Shown in pieces: positions 18,616 to 26,836 of a stretch of 64,000 nucleotides of DNA. Numbering within the stretch: position 1 is the first letter of the stretch; the number at the start of each line of letters is the position of its first letter. Made by a program: the position numbers and the translations under genes. This DNA is from Acinetobacter sp. S54 (GTDB lineage: Bacteria > Pseudomonadota > Gammaproteobacteria > Pseudomonadales > Moraxellaceae): NCBI RefSeq assembly GCF_016624945.1, contig NZ_JACVUI010000004.1:124001-188000 (forward strand). The letters are read 5' to 3'. The notes below the pieces were generated by a model, which was given only the letters and a program-made list of their open reading frames with translations, was not told the DNA's origin and did no database searches.

Positions 18616-19401
18616 GTGACAAAACAACTCGATGGCAAAGTGGCTTTTATTACAGGTTCAGCTAGTGGTATTGGTTTAGAAATTGCGAAAAAATTTGCAG
18701 CAGAAGGTGCAAAAGTTGTTATTTCAGATATGAATGCACAAAAATGTGAAGAAGCTGCACAACAGTTAAAAAGTGAAGGTTTTACTGCAATCTCCGCTCC
18801 TTGTGATGTCACTAATGAACACGCTTATCAAGCTGCGATTGAACTGACTCAAAAGACGTTTGGAACATTGGATATTTTAATTAATAATGCAGGCTTTCAA
18901 CATGTTGCAGCAATTGAGGAATTTCCTACAGAAGTTTATCAAAAACTGATTGCTGTGATGTTGACAGGTTCATTTATTGGAATCAAACATGCTTTTCCTA
19001 TTATGAAAGCACAAAAATCTGGTCGTATTATTAATATGGCATCGATAAATGGCTTAATTGGTTTTGCAGGAAAAGCTGGCTACAACAGCGCTAAGCATGG
19101 TGTGATTGGCCTAACCAAAGTCGCTGCACTTGAATGCGCACGTGATGGCATTACAGTAAATGCTTTGTGTCCTGGCTATGTGGATACACCGTTGGTTCGT
19201 GGACAGATTACAGATTTGGCTAAAACGCGAAAGGTGAGTGAAACCAGTGCTTTGGAAGATGTTATTTTGGCGATGGTCCCGCAAAAGCGTTTATTAAGTG
19301 TTGAAGAAATTGCCGATTATGCCATTTTCCTATGTAGCGACAAAGCTGGCGGTGTCACCGGTCAAGCTGTAGTTATGGATGGTGGCTACACTGCTCAATA
19401 G
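18616..19401 (+). CDS. bdhA: 3-hydroxybutyrate dehydrogenase (short-chain dehydrogenase)
   Basis: A 261-residue SDR enzyme starting with GTG at 18616 behind an AGGAGA ribosome site. The NAD-binding glycine motif is TGSASGIGLEIA, followed by NNAGFQHV. The catalytic Tyr-Lys pair is in YNSAKHGVIGLTKV, and the segment CPGYVDTPLVRGQI matches bacterial D-3-hydroxybutyrate dehydrogenases. It oxidises D-3-hydroxybutyrate to acetoacetate with NAD+. The divergent ato cluster would then carry acetoacetate to acetyl-CoA. Confidence 0.92.
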   Translation: MTKQLDGKVAFITGSASGIGLEIAKKFAAEGAKVVISDMNAQKCEEAAQQLKSEGFTAISAPCDVTNEHAYQAAIELTQKTFGTLDILINNAGFQHVAAIEEFPTEVYQKLIAVMLTGSFIGIKHAFPIMKAQKSGRIINMASINGLIGFAGKAGYNSAKHGVIGLTKVAALECARDGITVNALCPGYVDTPLVRGQITDLAKTRKVSETSALEDVILAMVPQKRLLSVEEIADYAIFLCSDKAGGVTGQAVVMDGGYTAQ

Positions 19402-19416
19402 TTTATTTTGGTAAAG

Positions 19417-19444
19417 AAAAAGACCACGATTTGTGGTCTTTTTT
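19417..19444 (+). terminator. Intrinsic terminator after bdhA
   Basis: Stem AAAAGACCAC / GTGGTCTTTT around a 5-base loop, followed by further T residues. It lies 16 bases past the bdhA stop. Confidence 0.85.
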
Positions 19445-19472
19445 ATGATTCGCGATTTCCATTTTATATGCT

Positions 19473-19946
19473 TTACGGTTCAGGTCGCCGCCAGACCCAG
19501 ATAAAAACGAGTAACATGCATAGAATACATGCGAGATTAAACCAGAAATGAGGTACATGAAGTATCAATATGCTGCTAGCAAGCGTCATGCTAACAGCCA
19601 TCATATATTTTGATTTTCTGGAAACCTGACGTTTATCTTGCCAGTTACGAATCATGGGACCAAATAATTTATGCTGGTAAAACCATCCATGTAATCTGGA
19701 AGACCCTTTCCCCGCAAAAAAAGCAGCCAGTAAGACAAATTCAACCGTAGGTAAACCTGGAACAAACAAACCAATCACTCCAATACTGAGACTCAAGCAA
19801 GACAAACCTACAAATACAACTCTTAAGATGCTAGATTTAGATAAGCGTTCAGAAGGTGGATTTTTAGATGCTGTTAGTTCTATCAGATCACCATGTAAGT
19901 GATCTGATCTTGAGGGTAACTTGGGCGGATGGGTTGGCACTGACAT
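19473..19946 (-). CDS. DUF454 (YbaN-like) inner-membrane protein
   Basis: A 157-residue protein. A charged N-terminal tail of about 40 residues is followed by the DUF454 core: GVIGLFVPGLPTVEFVLLAA, then FYQHKLFGPMIRNW, then two hydrophobic segments near the C-terminus. The function of the family is unknown. Its start is one base after the hemO stop, so it is almost certainly co-translated with heme oxygenase and may have a role in iron or heme handling. The N-terminal extension is longer than in E. coli YbaN. Confidence 0.85.
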   Translation of the reverse strand: MSVPTHPPKLPSRSDHLHGDLIELTASKNPPSERLSKSSILRVVFVGLSCLSLSIGVIGLFVPGLPTVEFVLLAAFFAGKGSSRLHGWFYQHKLFGPMIRNWQDKRQVSRKSKYMMAVSMTLASSILILHVPHFWFNLACILCMLLVFIWVWRRPEP

Positions 19947-19947
19947 C

Positions 19948-20559
19948 TTACTGATCTATATTTGCTGTGGTTAATAACGATGCAAAGCGTGAAAAACCAT
20001 TCATTGCGCCTTGCACGACCTGATCTTGTTCAGTTTGGCTTAAACCTGCATCATCGAGTGCTTGGACAAAGCGTTTCCATACTTTTGCTCTTCCTTCTGG
20101 ATACGCTGCCAGATTTCGTGCTCCAAATTCTTCGGAAAGTTCGAGTTTAGTTTTTGCTTCTTTAAATAAAAATGCAGCTCCGAGCGTTGATCCTTCCGAA
20201 ACGTAAATCCAGCCTAGTGCTTCAAGTGCATTGGCATTTTGACTTGCGATATTAAGATCCGTAGGTGAAATTCCTAAATCTTGTAAATCTTTAAATGCAG
20301 CGTCTGAGCGACCACGGATATCCAGATCAGGAATAAAATCAATGATTTCTGGATATTTAAATAAATATTCAACATCACGCTGAAAATAATATTGAGCTAG
20401 TGTAAATTTTGCATACTGCACCCGACTTGCAAAAACATTGGCTTGAGCCATTAGGTGATGCATACGTTCATGTTCTGTTGCTGTTTCAGTTTTTAAGCGG
20501 AGTGATAGTGTTGAACGTATGTTATGTTGAATGTCTGGTTTGCCAACGGATTGGTTCAT
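19948..20559 (-). CDS. hemO: Heme oxygenase (biliverdin-producing, HemO/BphO type)
   Basis: A 203-residue all-helical heme oxygenase. The proximal heme-ligand histidine is probably His30 in KTETATEHERMHH. The distal-helix region GWIYVSEGSTLGAAFLF (Gly-Ser-x-Leu-Gly-Ala) is the family's flexible glycine motif. The enzyme opens heme to biliverdin, CO and Fe2+, releasing iron from imported heme. It diverges from the ECF sigma/anti-sigma/heme-receptor genes, which matches heme-uptake loci in Acinetobacter and Pseudomonas. A Fur-like site lies in the shared upstream region. Confidence 0.9.
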   Translation of the reverse strand: MNQSVGKPDIQHNIRSTLSLRLKTETATEHERMHHLMAQANVFASRVQYAKFTLAQYYFQRDVEYLFKYPEIIDFIPDLDIRGRSDAAFKDLQDLGISPTDLNIASQNANALEALGWIYVSEGSTLGAAFLFKEAKTKLELSEEFGARNLAAYPEGRAKVWKRFVQALDDAGLSQTEQDQVVQGAMNGFSRFASLLTTANIDQ

Positions 20560-20707
20560 ATCGTTACCTAAATAAAGATGTATATTTGTGGAGTAAATAA
20601 AGGTCTATATACGCTATGACGAATGAGGATAGAAAAAGACGCAATACAGAATGCAGCTTTTTTATAGAAAATATCGTTCAGAAATAGTTTACAATAATCA
20701 CATTAAT

Positions 20708-20726
20708 AAATGATAATAATTCTTGT
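20708..20726. promoter_or_regulatory. Probable Fur box between hemO and the ECF sigma gene
   Basis: The stretch TGATAATAATTCTTG at 20711-20725 resembles the Fur 7-1-7 pattern well in its left half and partly in its right half. It lies about 30 bases before the sigma-factor ATG, a position suited to iron repression. Confidence 0.5.
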
Positions 20727-20752
20727 TTATACTATTCATTCAATATTTTGCT

Positions 20753-21298
20753 ATGGATCAATCTTTCTCCCCAATTGCACAGAAACAACTCATTCATGAA
20801 ATGTATTTGAACCATCATGATTGGCTACAACAATGGCTCAGCTATCGCATTCGTTATCCTTTTAATGCCGCCGATCTGGTGCAAGACACGTTTGTTAAGT
20901 TATTACAAACTCGACAAAAATTACTTGGGATTCAAGAACCAAGAGCTTATTTGGTAAATGTCGCCAAAAATGTACTTATTGATAAACATCGACGTTATGT
21001 ATTAGAACAAAGCTATTTGGAAAGTTTGGCAGTTGAATTACAACTTCAGGAGATTGAATTACCCCATAATCAACTTGAAGAAGTAGTGCAAATTTTAGAT
21101 TTTTTAACGATCGCTTTAAATGAAAGTCCAGTATTGGCAAGAAAAGCGTTTTTGATGTATTACTTTGAAGGTTTTAATCAAAGTGAAATTGCTGAACTAA
21201 TTGGTAAATCTTTAAGGACGACGCAAACTTATCTGGCGGATTGTTTAAGTCTATGTCTTGAAGCACGAGAACAGTTACTTGAGTCGGAATATGACTGA
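20753..21298 (+). CDS. ECF RNA polymerase sigma factor (FecI/HasI-like)
   Basis: A 181-residue extracytoplasmic-function sigma factor from the ATG at 20753; the TTG at 20723 would begin inside the Fur-like site. Region 2 is visible as NAADLVQDTFVKLLQTR. Region 4 contains the helix-turn-helix FNQSEIAELIGKSLRTTQTY. It directs polymerase to the heme-receptor promoter when heme is bound outside. Its stop overlaps the start of the anti-sigma gene by 8 bp, as in fecIR and hasIS pairs. Confidence 0.9.
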   Translation: MDQSFSPIAQKQLIHEMYLNHHDWLQQWLSYRIRYPFNAADLVQDTFVKLLQTRQKLLGIQEPRAYLVNVAKNVLIDKHRRYVLEQSYLESLAVELQLQEIELPHNQLEEVVQILDFLTIALNESPVLARKAFLMYYFEGFNQSEIAELIGKSLRTTQTYLADCLSLCLEAREQLLESEYD

Positions 21299-22280
21299 CC
21301 CAAAAAAACTACAAAAAGAATTATCTTTATGGATTATTCGTTTAAATACGGATGATCCGATTGAGCGTGCTCAAGCTCAAGCCGAATTTGAGCATTGGCA
21401 ACATCAGTATCCAGAATATCAGGACCAATTAGATAAAATCAGTCGCTTTTCTGACGAATTAAAACAACTTCAGGAAACACACCATATTCATAGTCAGACG
21501 TTACAACAGTCTCTAAAACACACTCAACAAAGCCAAAAACAGGTAAAAAAGGCATTTGGCCGTGGGGTCATGGGCATTGGATTTATGGGGATATTGAGTG
21601 TCCTGACATACCATTATTTTCCCTATGCATATTACACGGCAGATTATAAAACGGCCACGGGCCGTATGCAGTCATTTATACTCGAAGACGGCTCAAAAAT
21701 TACGCTTGGAGCTAAATCTGCCATCAAATTGCATTTTAATTCACAGTCACGTCGGGTCGAATTGGTTCAGGGCGAGATTTATGTGGATGTCGCAAAAGAC
21801 AAACATCGCCCCTTTACCGTGCAATCAAAGCAAGCTGACTACAAGGCATTGGGAACACGATTTATTGTGCATCAAAATCGTGAAAACAGCAGTATTAGCA
21901 TGTTGCATTCAAGTGTTGAAGCGATTGCGAAACAGGTAAATCAGCGTCAGCATGTACATGCTGGCGAAAAGGTACAAGCTGACGCGCATGGCTTTGGACC
22001 GATTCAACCGATTGCTATTGGCTCTACTGAATTTGCATGGCAACACAACCAGATTTTAGCCGATAATCTGGCTTTACCTGATTTACTACAACGTTTAAAT
22101 CGACAGCATAACGCTTATTTTATTTATCGTGCATCTGTCCTTGAGTCATTCAAAGTCAATGGGGTGATTGATGCTCAGCAAGATGTGGAACAAATCTTAA
22201 GCTTAATCGTAGCTCAATATCCACAACTAAATATTCAGAAAATAGGACGTCATGTTTTTATTATTCAGCTTAAAAATTAA
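21291..22280 (+). CDS. FecR-family anti-sigma factor / signal transducer
   Basis: A 329-residue protein from the ATG at 21291, which overlaps the sigma-factor stop. A cytoplasmic N-terminal domain (DUF4880-like, LWIIRLNTDDPIERAQAQ) is followed by one membrane span near residues 95-115 (GVMGIGFMGILSVL). A periplasmic FecR domain then begins near FILEDGSKITLGAKSAI. It holds the sigma factor at the membrane and releases it when the TonB receptor's STN domain signals. The C-terminus has an STN-like segment (KVNGVIDAQQDVEQILSLI), common in these proteins. Confidence 0.9.
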   Translation: MTDPKKLQKELSLWIIRLNTDDPIERAQAQAEFEHWQHQYPEYQDQLDKISRFSDELKQLQETHHIHSQTLQQSLKHTQQSQKQVKKAFGRGVMGIGFMGILSVLTYHYFPYAYYTADYKTATGRMQSFILEDGSKITLGAKSAIKLHFNSQSRRVELVQGEIYVDVAKDKHRPFTVQSKQADYKALGTRFIVHQNRENSSISMLHSSVEAIAKQVNQRQHVHAGEKVQADAHGFGPIQPIAIGSTEFAWQHNQILADNLALPDLLQRLNRQHNAYFIYRASVLESFKVNGVIDAQQDVEQILSLIVAQYPQLNIQKIGRHVFIIQLKN

Positions 22281-22358
22281 AAAAAAGCGACAAATTGCGT
22301 ATTTTTGGATGATGGTGCGTCATATAGGGAAGAACAGCAATTATTTTGCTTATTGGCA

Positions 22359-22380
22359 TAGTTAATGATTATCATTTATA
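22359..22380. promoter_or_regulatory. Fur box upstream of the TonB receptor
   Basis: The palindrome AATGATTATCATT is a near-ideal Fur core, with AT-rich flanks. It sits just before the receptor ATG at 22397, and its position within the alternative longer reading frame argues for the 22397 start. The receptor would therefore be iron-repressed in addition to sigma-factor control. Confidence 0.8.
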
Positions 22381-22396
22381 TGGGGCTCGCGTTTTA

Positions 22397-25000
22397 ATGC
22401 ACATTTTATCTTCCCAATATTCTCTCCAAAAAATAGCTTTGGCCGTTTCTCTGGCAATTTCCGTCAGTTGCGTTTCAACCCCTCTATACGCAGCAAGTAG
22501 CAACAGTTCTGCTTACTTTCAAGTGGAACGTGGTTCTCTGACTCAGGCTCTAAATAGCGTTGCATTGCAAGCCAATGTTTCATTACTGTTGGATGCAAAG
22601 AAGACGAATCGTTATCAAGTAAATGCTATAAAAGGCAATTACACAGTTGAGCAGGCCTTTGCCAGATTGATTGAAAATACGCCTTTTCAACTGATGAAAT
22701 CATCGGCAGGTTACTTATTGGTGGATAGGAAAGTAGAGAGTGAACAGTCCGCTGAAAAAAATCTTGGTAATTCAACTGTCATTAAAAAAGGTCAAGTGAA
22801 TTCATCATCAATCCTTAATCAGGATAATCATCAACTGTATCAGATGCCCACCATCTCTATTCAGGCAGAAAATTCAGATACGGTTCAGTTTGGGCAAAGC
22901 GTTTTAAATCAGACGGCAATTGATCGTTATCAGGCGAATAATGTTGCACAACTACTGGATACTATGCCTGGCGTAGCTTCGGCTGGCTCTCCTAGACCTG
23001 GTGGACAAACGATTAATATTCTAGGCATGAGTGGGGTTGAGGATGTTCCCATTACATTGGATGATTCGGTCAAATCTTTTGATAAATATCGACAAGGGTC
23101 AGTCTTTATTGAACCTGAAATTTTAAAGCGGGTAACTGTAGATAAAGGTCCGCATAATGTTGAAGTAGGTAATGGCGGTTTTGGGGGGAAGGTGACATTG
23201 GAAACCCGAGATGCACAAGATTTATTAAAAGAGAACAAAAATGTCGGAGCATTTCTAAAGTATTCGCGCTTTAGTAATAACCAGCAAAATACCTATACGG
23301 GTGCGGTGTATGGAAAAACTGAACATAATCTTTTGGATGGGTTGTTTTACTATACCAAACGCGATAGTGGGAATGTAGAACGTCCAGATGGAACTTCTTT
23401 TTTATATTCTGCTCAGGAACAGGATACATATTTAGCAAAACTAAATATTCGTCCAGATGAAAGCCAAAAAATTTCTTTCAATGCCATGCAAAGTAGTCAT
23501 ACAGGCTGGGAACCTTTTGCGGCAATGCGTGATCAGGATGCTGTTCCGAGTGCCGCAGATATTGCAAAGTATGGCTATGATGAAGCGTGGAAACGCCGTT
23601 TAGTTTATCGTGATCAAAAAGATACGAGCTATTCCGCAGGTTATGAGTTTAATCCTCCTGCCAATCCTTATATTAATTTCAAGGCAAATTTTTCTTATTC
23701 AAAAACCAAGCAACATGATAAACGTTTGGAAGGAGTTTCATTTTCAGCGGCCAACCTCGGCGATGAAAGCTGGGTTAATTATACCAATACTGCACTAAAA
23801 CTTTTAAATATCAGTGATATTGATACGGCGTATGGCATCCATAAGCTAAAAATCGGAGCACAATATCAAAAGATGAAACAAAACTCTTTGATGCTGGTTC
23901 GCTCTTATCTCAATAATCCTCAATATAATTATGGACTCTATCAACCGAATTATATGCCCGCAGGTGATCAGCAAATGTATAGTGCTTTTGTTGAAGACCA
24001 ATATCAGATTGGTGCGGTCACTATTACGCCATCTTTGCGTTATGACAATATTATCAATCAGGGTTATGGCAATTTGGCTCCGCGTTATAGCACTGTTGAA
24101 GCGGGACATGATTATTCAGAAAAAAGTTACACAGGCTGGTCACCCCGTTTAGCGTTGGCATGGAAACAAGCAGATTACCTCACGTGGTTTGCTAATATAA
24201 GCAAAACATGGCGTGCGCCGCGTGTTGATGAGCAATATTATAATGATGGTCCAAGTTCTACAGTATCTGCAACCAGTTTGTATTTACGTCCCGAAAAAAT
24301 GTTGGCGATACGACTTGGCAATGAAATGAATTTTGATCAGCTTTTGACAGATGATGATCATCTGCAGATCCGCCTTAGCTATTATCATAACCGCGGTTCA
24401 GACGAAATTTTCCGTAATCGTTCGGTTTTCTGTCAGGCACAAGCCGAGATTATTGCGCAGGGTGGAAGTGCGAATGCCAGTGTTTGTAATGGCCAATATG
24501 ATCATGGTTTTTACAGAAATATTACTGATTACACCATCAAAGCGTATGAGGCGGAACTATTTTATAATCAACCTACATATTTTGCAGGTTTAACCTATTC
24601 TTATGTGCGAGGTCAGCGTGATAATTCTCCCGTTAACCCGTGGTTTAATCAAAAGACATGGATTGAACAGATACCTCCACGCAAGGCGACAGCTACTTTA
24701 GGTGTCAATGTTCCTGAGCATTATCTGACTATGGGATGGCGGGGTATTTTTGTAGATGCGCAAACCAGAAGTATTTTAAATACGGATAAATCAATTGGTG
24801 CTTCTGGTTTTTCATTGCCTCGTACCAAAGGTTATGCTTTACACGGTATTTTTATCGATTGGCAGCCCGTCGGTGAAAAAGGCCCGCAGTTGAATTTCTC
24901 TATTGATAATCTATTTAACCGTGATTATAAAATGTATCTGGGGGAATATATGACAGGCACTGGGCGCGACTTTAAGTTAAGTATTTCTCAGCGTTTTTAA
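22397..25000 (+). CDS. TonB-dependent heme receptor with STN signalling domain (HasR-like)
   Basis: An 867-residue outer-membrane receptor. The order is a signal peptide (ending near PLYAASS), an STN domain (about residues 38-100, YFQVERGSLTQALNSVA onward), a TonB-interacting segment, the plug, and a 22-strand barrel ending in phenylalanine (LSISQRF). Plug sequences FDKYRQGSVFIEPEIL, VDKGPHNVEVGNGGFGG and TLETRDAQDLL resemble the TonB heme/hemoglobin receptor family. A WRAPRVDEQY segment resembles the FRAP box. The STN domain and the preceding sigma/anti-sigma genes show a transcriptional signalling role. Divergent hemO supports heme as ligand. No hemophore gene (hasA or hphA type) is seen nearby. 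Confidence 0.88.
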   Translation: MHILSSQYSLQKIALAVSLAISVSCVSTPLYAASSNSSAYFQVERGSLTQALNSVALQANVSLLLDAKKTNRYQVNAIKGNYTVEQAFARLIENTPFQLMKSSAGYLLVDRKVESEQSAEKNLGNSTVIKKGQVNSSSILNQDNHQLYQMPTISIQAENSDTVQFGQSVLNQTAIDRYQANNVAQLLDTMPGVASAGSPRPGGQTINILGMSGVEDVPITLDDSVKSFDKYRQGSVFIEPEILKRVTVDKGPHNVEVGNGGFGGKVTLETRDAQDLLKENKNVGAFLKYSRFSNNQQNTYTGAVYGKTEHNLLDGLFYYTKRDSGNVERPDGTSFLYSAQEQDTYLAKLNIRPDESQKISFNAMQSSHTGWEPFAAMRDQDAVPSAADIAKYGYDEAWKRRLVYRDQKDTSYSAGYEFNPPANPYINFKANFSYSKTKQHDKRLEGVSFSAANLGDESWVNYTNTALKLLNISDIDTAYGIHKLKIGAQYQKMKQNSLMLVRSYLNNPQYNYGLYQPNYMPAGDQQMYSAFVEDQYQIGAVTITPSLRYDNIINQGYGNLAPRYSTVEAGHDYSEKSYTGWSPRLALAWKQADYLTWFANISKTWRAPRVDEQYYNDGPSSTVSATSLYLRPEKMLAIRLGNEMNFDQLLTDDDHLQIRLSYYHNRGSDEIFRNRSVFCQAQAEIIAQGGSANASVCNGQYDHGFYRNITDYTIKAYEAELFYNQPTYFAGLTYSYVRGQRDNSPVNPWFNQKTWIEQIPPRKATATLGVNVPEHYLTMGWRGIFVDAQTRSILNTDKSIGASGFSLPRTKGYALHGIFIDWQPVGEKGPQLNFSIDNLFNRDYKMYLGEYMTGTGRDFKLSISQRF

Positions 25001-25020
25001 TAGTAGTGAATAAATGGTTT

Positions 25021-25049
25021 GAGAAAGAAAGCAATAGGTTTTCTTTCTC
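25021..25049 (+). terminator. Hairpin after the TonB receptor gene
   Basis: GAGAAAGAAA pairs perfectly with TTTCTTTCTC across a 9-base loop, followed by CTTTC-type pyrimidines. It lies between convergent genes and probably ends the receptor transcript. It is weakly T-rich, so certainty is moderate. Confidence 0.55.
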
Positions 25050-25070
25050 TTTCGCGGAGCAAGCCGAAAC

Positions 25071-25463
25071 TTAAAGCACCATAAAATTAGCTGTACTTCG
25101 CGCCACCATTTTATTGTTTTGCCAAGCTTCACTTTCTATATTCAAAATAGATTTGCCTTGCTTTACAAAGCGGCATTTAGTCTGGATTGTACCCACCTGA
25201 CAGGGGCGTAAAAAATCCATAGTCAGATTAATCGTGGTCGCAGGTTGTTGATTATTGGAAAAAAATGAAAAAAGTCCCATAACATCATCTAGCATGGCGC
25301 AAATCATGCCACCTTCAACCGTACCTCTTGGGTTGGTAAAACTTTCTAGTGCGACATAATCAATTTCAAGTTCTTGTTGATCATTATTCCATTGAATATT
25401 ATGTCCGCCTAGCAGATGATGAATGGGTGGGAATTTTTTAGAACTATCCATTTTATTTTCCAT
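25071..25463 (-). CDS. PaaI-type hotdog thioesterase at the end of the hca operon
   Basis: A 130-residue hotdog-fold protein. The catalytic-site helix is readable as NPRGTVEGGMICAMLDDVMG, with the acidic residue at the tip, followed by TINLTMDFLRP. Such enzymes hydrolyse acyl- or aryl-CoA esters. It follows the hcaE porin gene by 40 bp, the position of hcaF in A. baylyi. It may release CoA from hydroxycinnamoyl or hydroxyphenylpropionyl thioesters and so prevent CoA depletion. The start could be ATG at 25463 or 25451. Confidence 0.82.
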   Translation of the reverse strand: MENKMDSSKKFPPIHHLLGGHNIQWNNDQQELEIDYVALESFTNPRGTVEGGMICAMLDDVMGLFSFFSNNQQPATTINLTMDFLRPCQVGTIQTKCRFVKQGKSILNIESEAWQNNKMVARSTANFMVL

Positions 25464-25503
25464 AGATTAAAGCAGGCTCCAGATGATCTAGAGCCTATCA
25501 GCG

Positions 25504-26754
25504 TTATTTAAATTTCCATGTGTAATCAATATTAATACGAGTTTCGTTCACAGGTTTGATGTTGGCATTAGCGGACATGTTATTGTCGTAGATTGCATAA
25601 CGTGCGCGAAGTCCCAGATTTTTAAGCCAGCCACTTTGAATGGTATAGCCAAGATCAAAATCAGTTTCACGCTCTTTTAGGTTAGTTCCACCCAAAGTTG
25701 GCGCATAAATATTGCGCCCCATGGTATAACGAGTCATAAAGCGTAAACCGGGGACATAATCTTTAAAATCATACTCATAGCGGAAGCTATAAGCTTGTTC
25801 TTTGGGGTTGAGAAATTCCCCTGGCCAAGTATCAATCAGTAGACCCGTTTCGCCGCCAGTCAAATAGGGAAATGCAGTTTCTCCGTGATGCTGAAATGTC
25901 CCAAAAATAAATTTATGATTTTGATGCTTAAGTTCAAAATGTGCATGGTATAAGTCATTATCGACTAAACCTGCTTTTGCCTCACCTTCATCACGACTCC
26001 GATAATAATGTAGATAACTACTCAATCGGGTTGTTGGATTGATATCCCATTTGTATAGAAAACCTGTGGTCCATTGGTCATAAAGATTATTAACATCTAA
26101 ATAAAACAAGCCTAAGCGTAAATTTGGATTTACATGATAATAACTTCCTGCATAGTAAAGTCCATCGGTTTCAGCACTTTTAAAACGGCCATTCACGGCT
26201 GAAATTTTGATATTTTCAAAATTGGTTGAATCGCGATGATTAACCTTATCAATATAAGCAGCCTGTAGTTCAAAGTTTTTTAAGTCTTTGGATTCAAGTG
26301 AAATTCCACGATAGGTTTGTGGTAGCAATCGCGCAGGAGAGGCCACTAAAACAGGATTCATCGGCCTTAGTGTTCCTATCTTAAGTTCAGTCTCACTAAT
26401 TTTAGCTTTACCCGTGACGCCAATTTCGCCATAACTTGAAGCAGGTTCATTAGTGACGGTGTCTCGTGGTAGATTCCCTGTTCCTGCATATTTTGCACTG
26501 GCATCCAGCTTAAAACCTGCTGTCGCTAAAATATCCAGACCAAAACCTACTGCTCCTTCGGTATAGCCCGAATTTGCTTTGAAAATAAAGCCTTGAGTCC
26601 AGTCTTTTGCTGCTGGATATTTGGAAACCTCCTGATAATCGCGGTCAAAGTAAAAGTTGCGCGTGGTAAGTTCAACGCTACTGTTATCGATAAAATTCCC
26701 CGCAAATACAGAATTAGACAGCATAAGCGTGGAGTACATCCATAATTTAGACAT
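25504..26754 (-). CDS. hcaE: OprD-family outer-membrane porin (hydroxycinnamate uptake)
   Basis: A 416-residue porin with a signal peptide (ending near NSVFA) and alternating beta-strand sequence. OprD features include FIDNSSVELTTRNFYFDRDY at the start, KIGTLRPMNPVLVASPARLLPQTYRG and a C-terminus ending NIDYTWKFK. Related porins admit aromatic acids. Its position inside the hca operon indicates hydroxycinnamates or their products. The AGGATG ribosome site precedes the ATG at 26754. Confidence 0.87.
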   Translation of the reverse strand: MSKLWMYSTLMLSNSVFAGNFIDNSSVELTTRNFYFDRDYQEVSKYPAAKDWTQGFIFKANSGYTEGAVGFGLDILATAGFKLDASAKYAGTGNLPRDTVTNEPASSYGEIGVTGKAKISETELKIGTLRPMNPVLVASPARLLPQTYRGISLESKDLKNFELQAAYIDKVNHRDSTNFENIKISAVNGRFKSAETDGLYYAGSYYHVNPNLRLGLFYLDVNNLYDQWTTGFLYKWDINPTTRLSSYLHYYRSRDEGEAKAGLVDNDLYHAHFELKHQNHKFIFGTFQHHGETAFPYLTGGETGLLIDTWPGEFLNPKEQAYSFRYEYDFKDYVPGLRFMTRYTMGRNIYAPTLGGTNLKERETDFDLGYTIQSGWLKNLGLRARYAIYDNNMSANANIKPVNETRINIDYTWKFK

Positions 26755-26836
26755 GGCATTTCATCCTGAAATATCATTGTTGTTTTAAGCAAGACCTCAT
26801 AGTTGTCTGTGTCTTGCTCCGTTGTTAAAATTTGAG

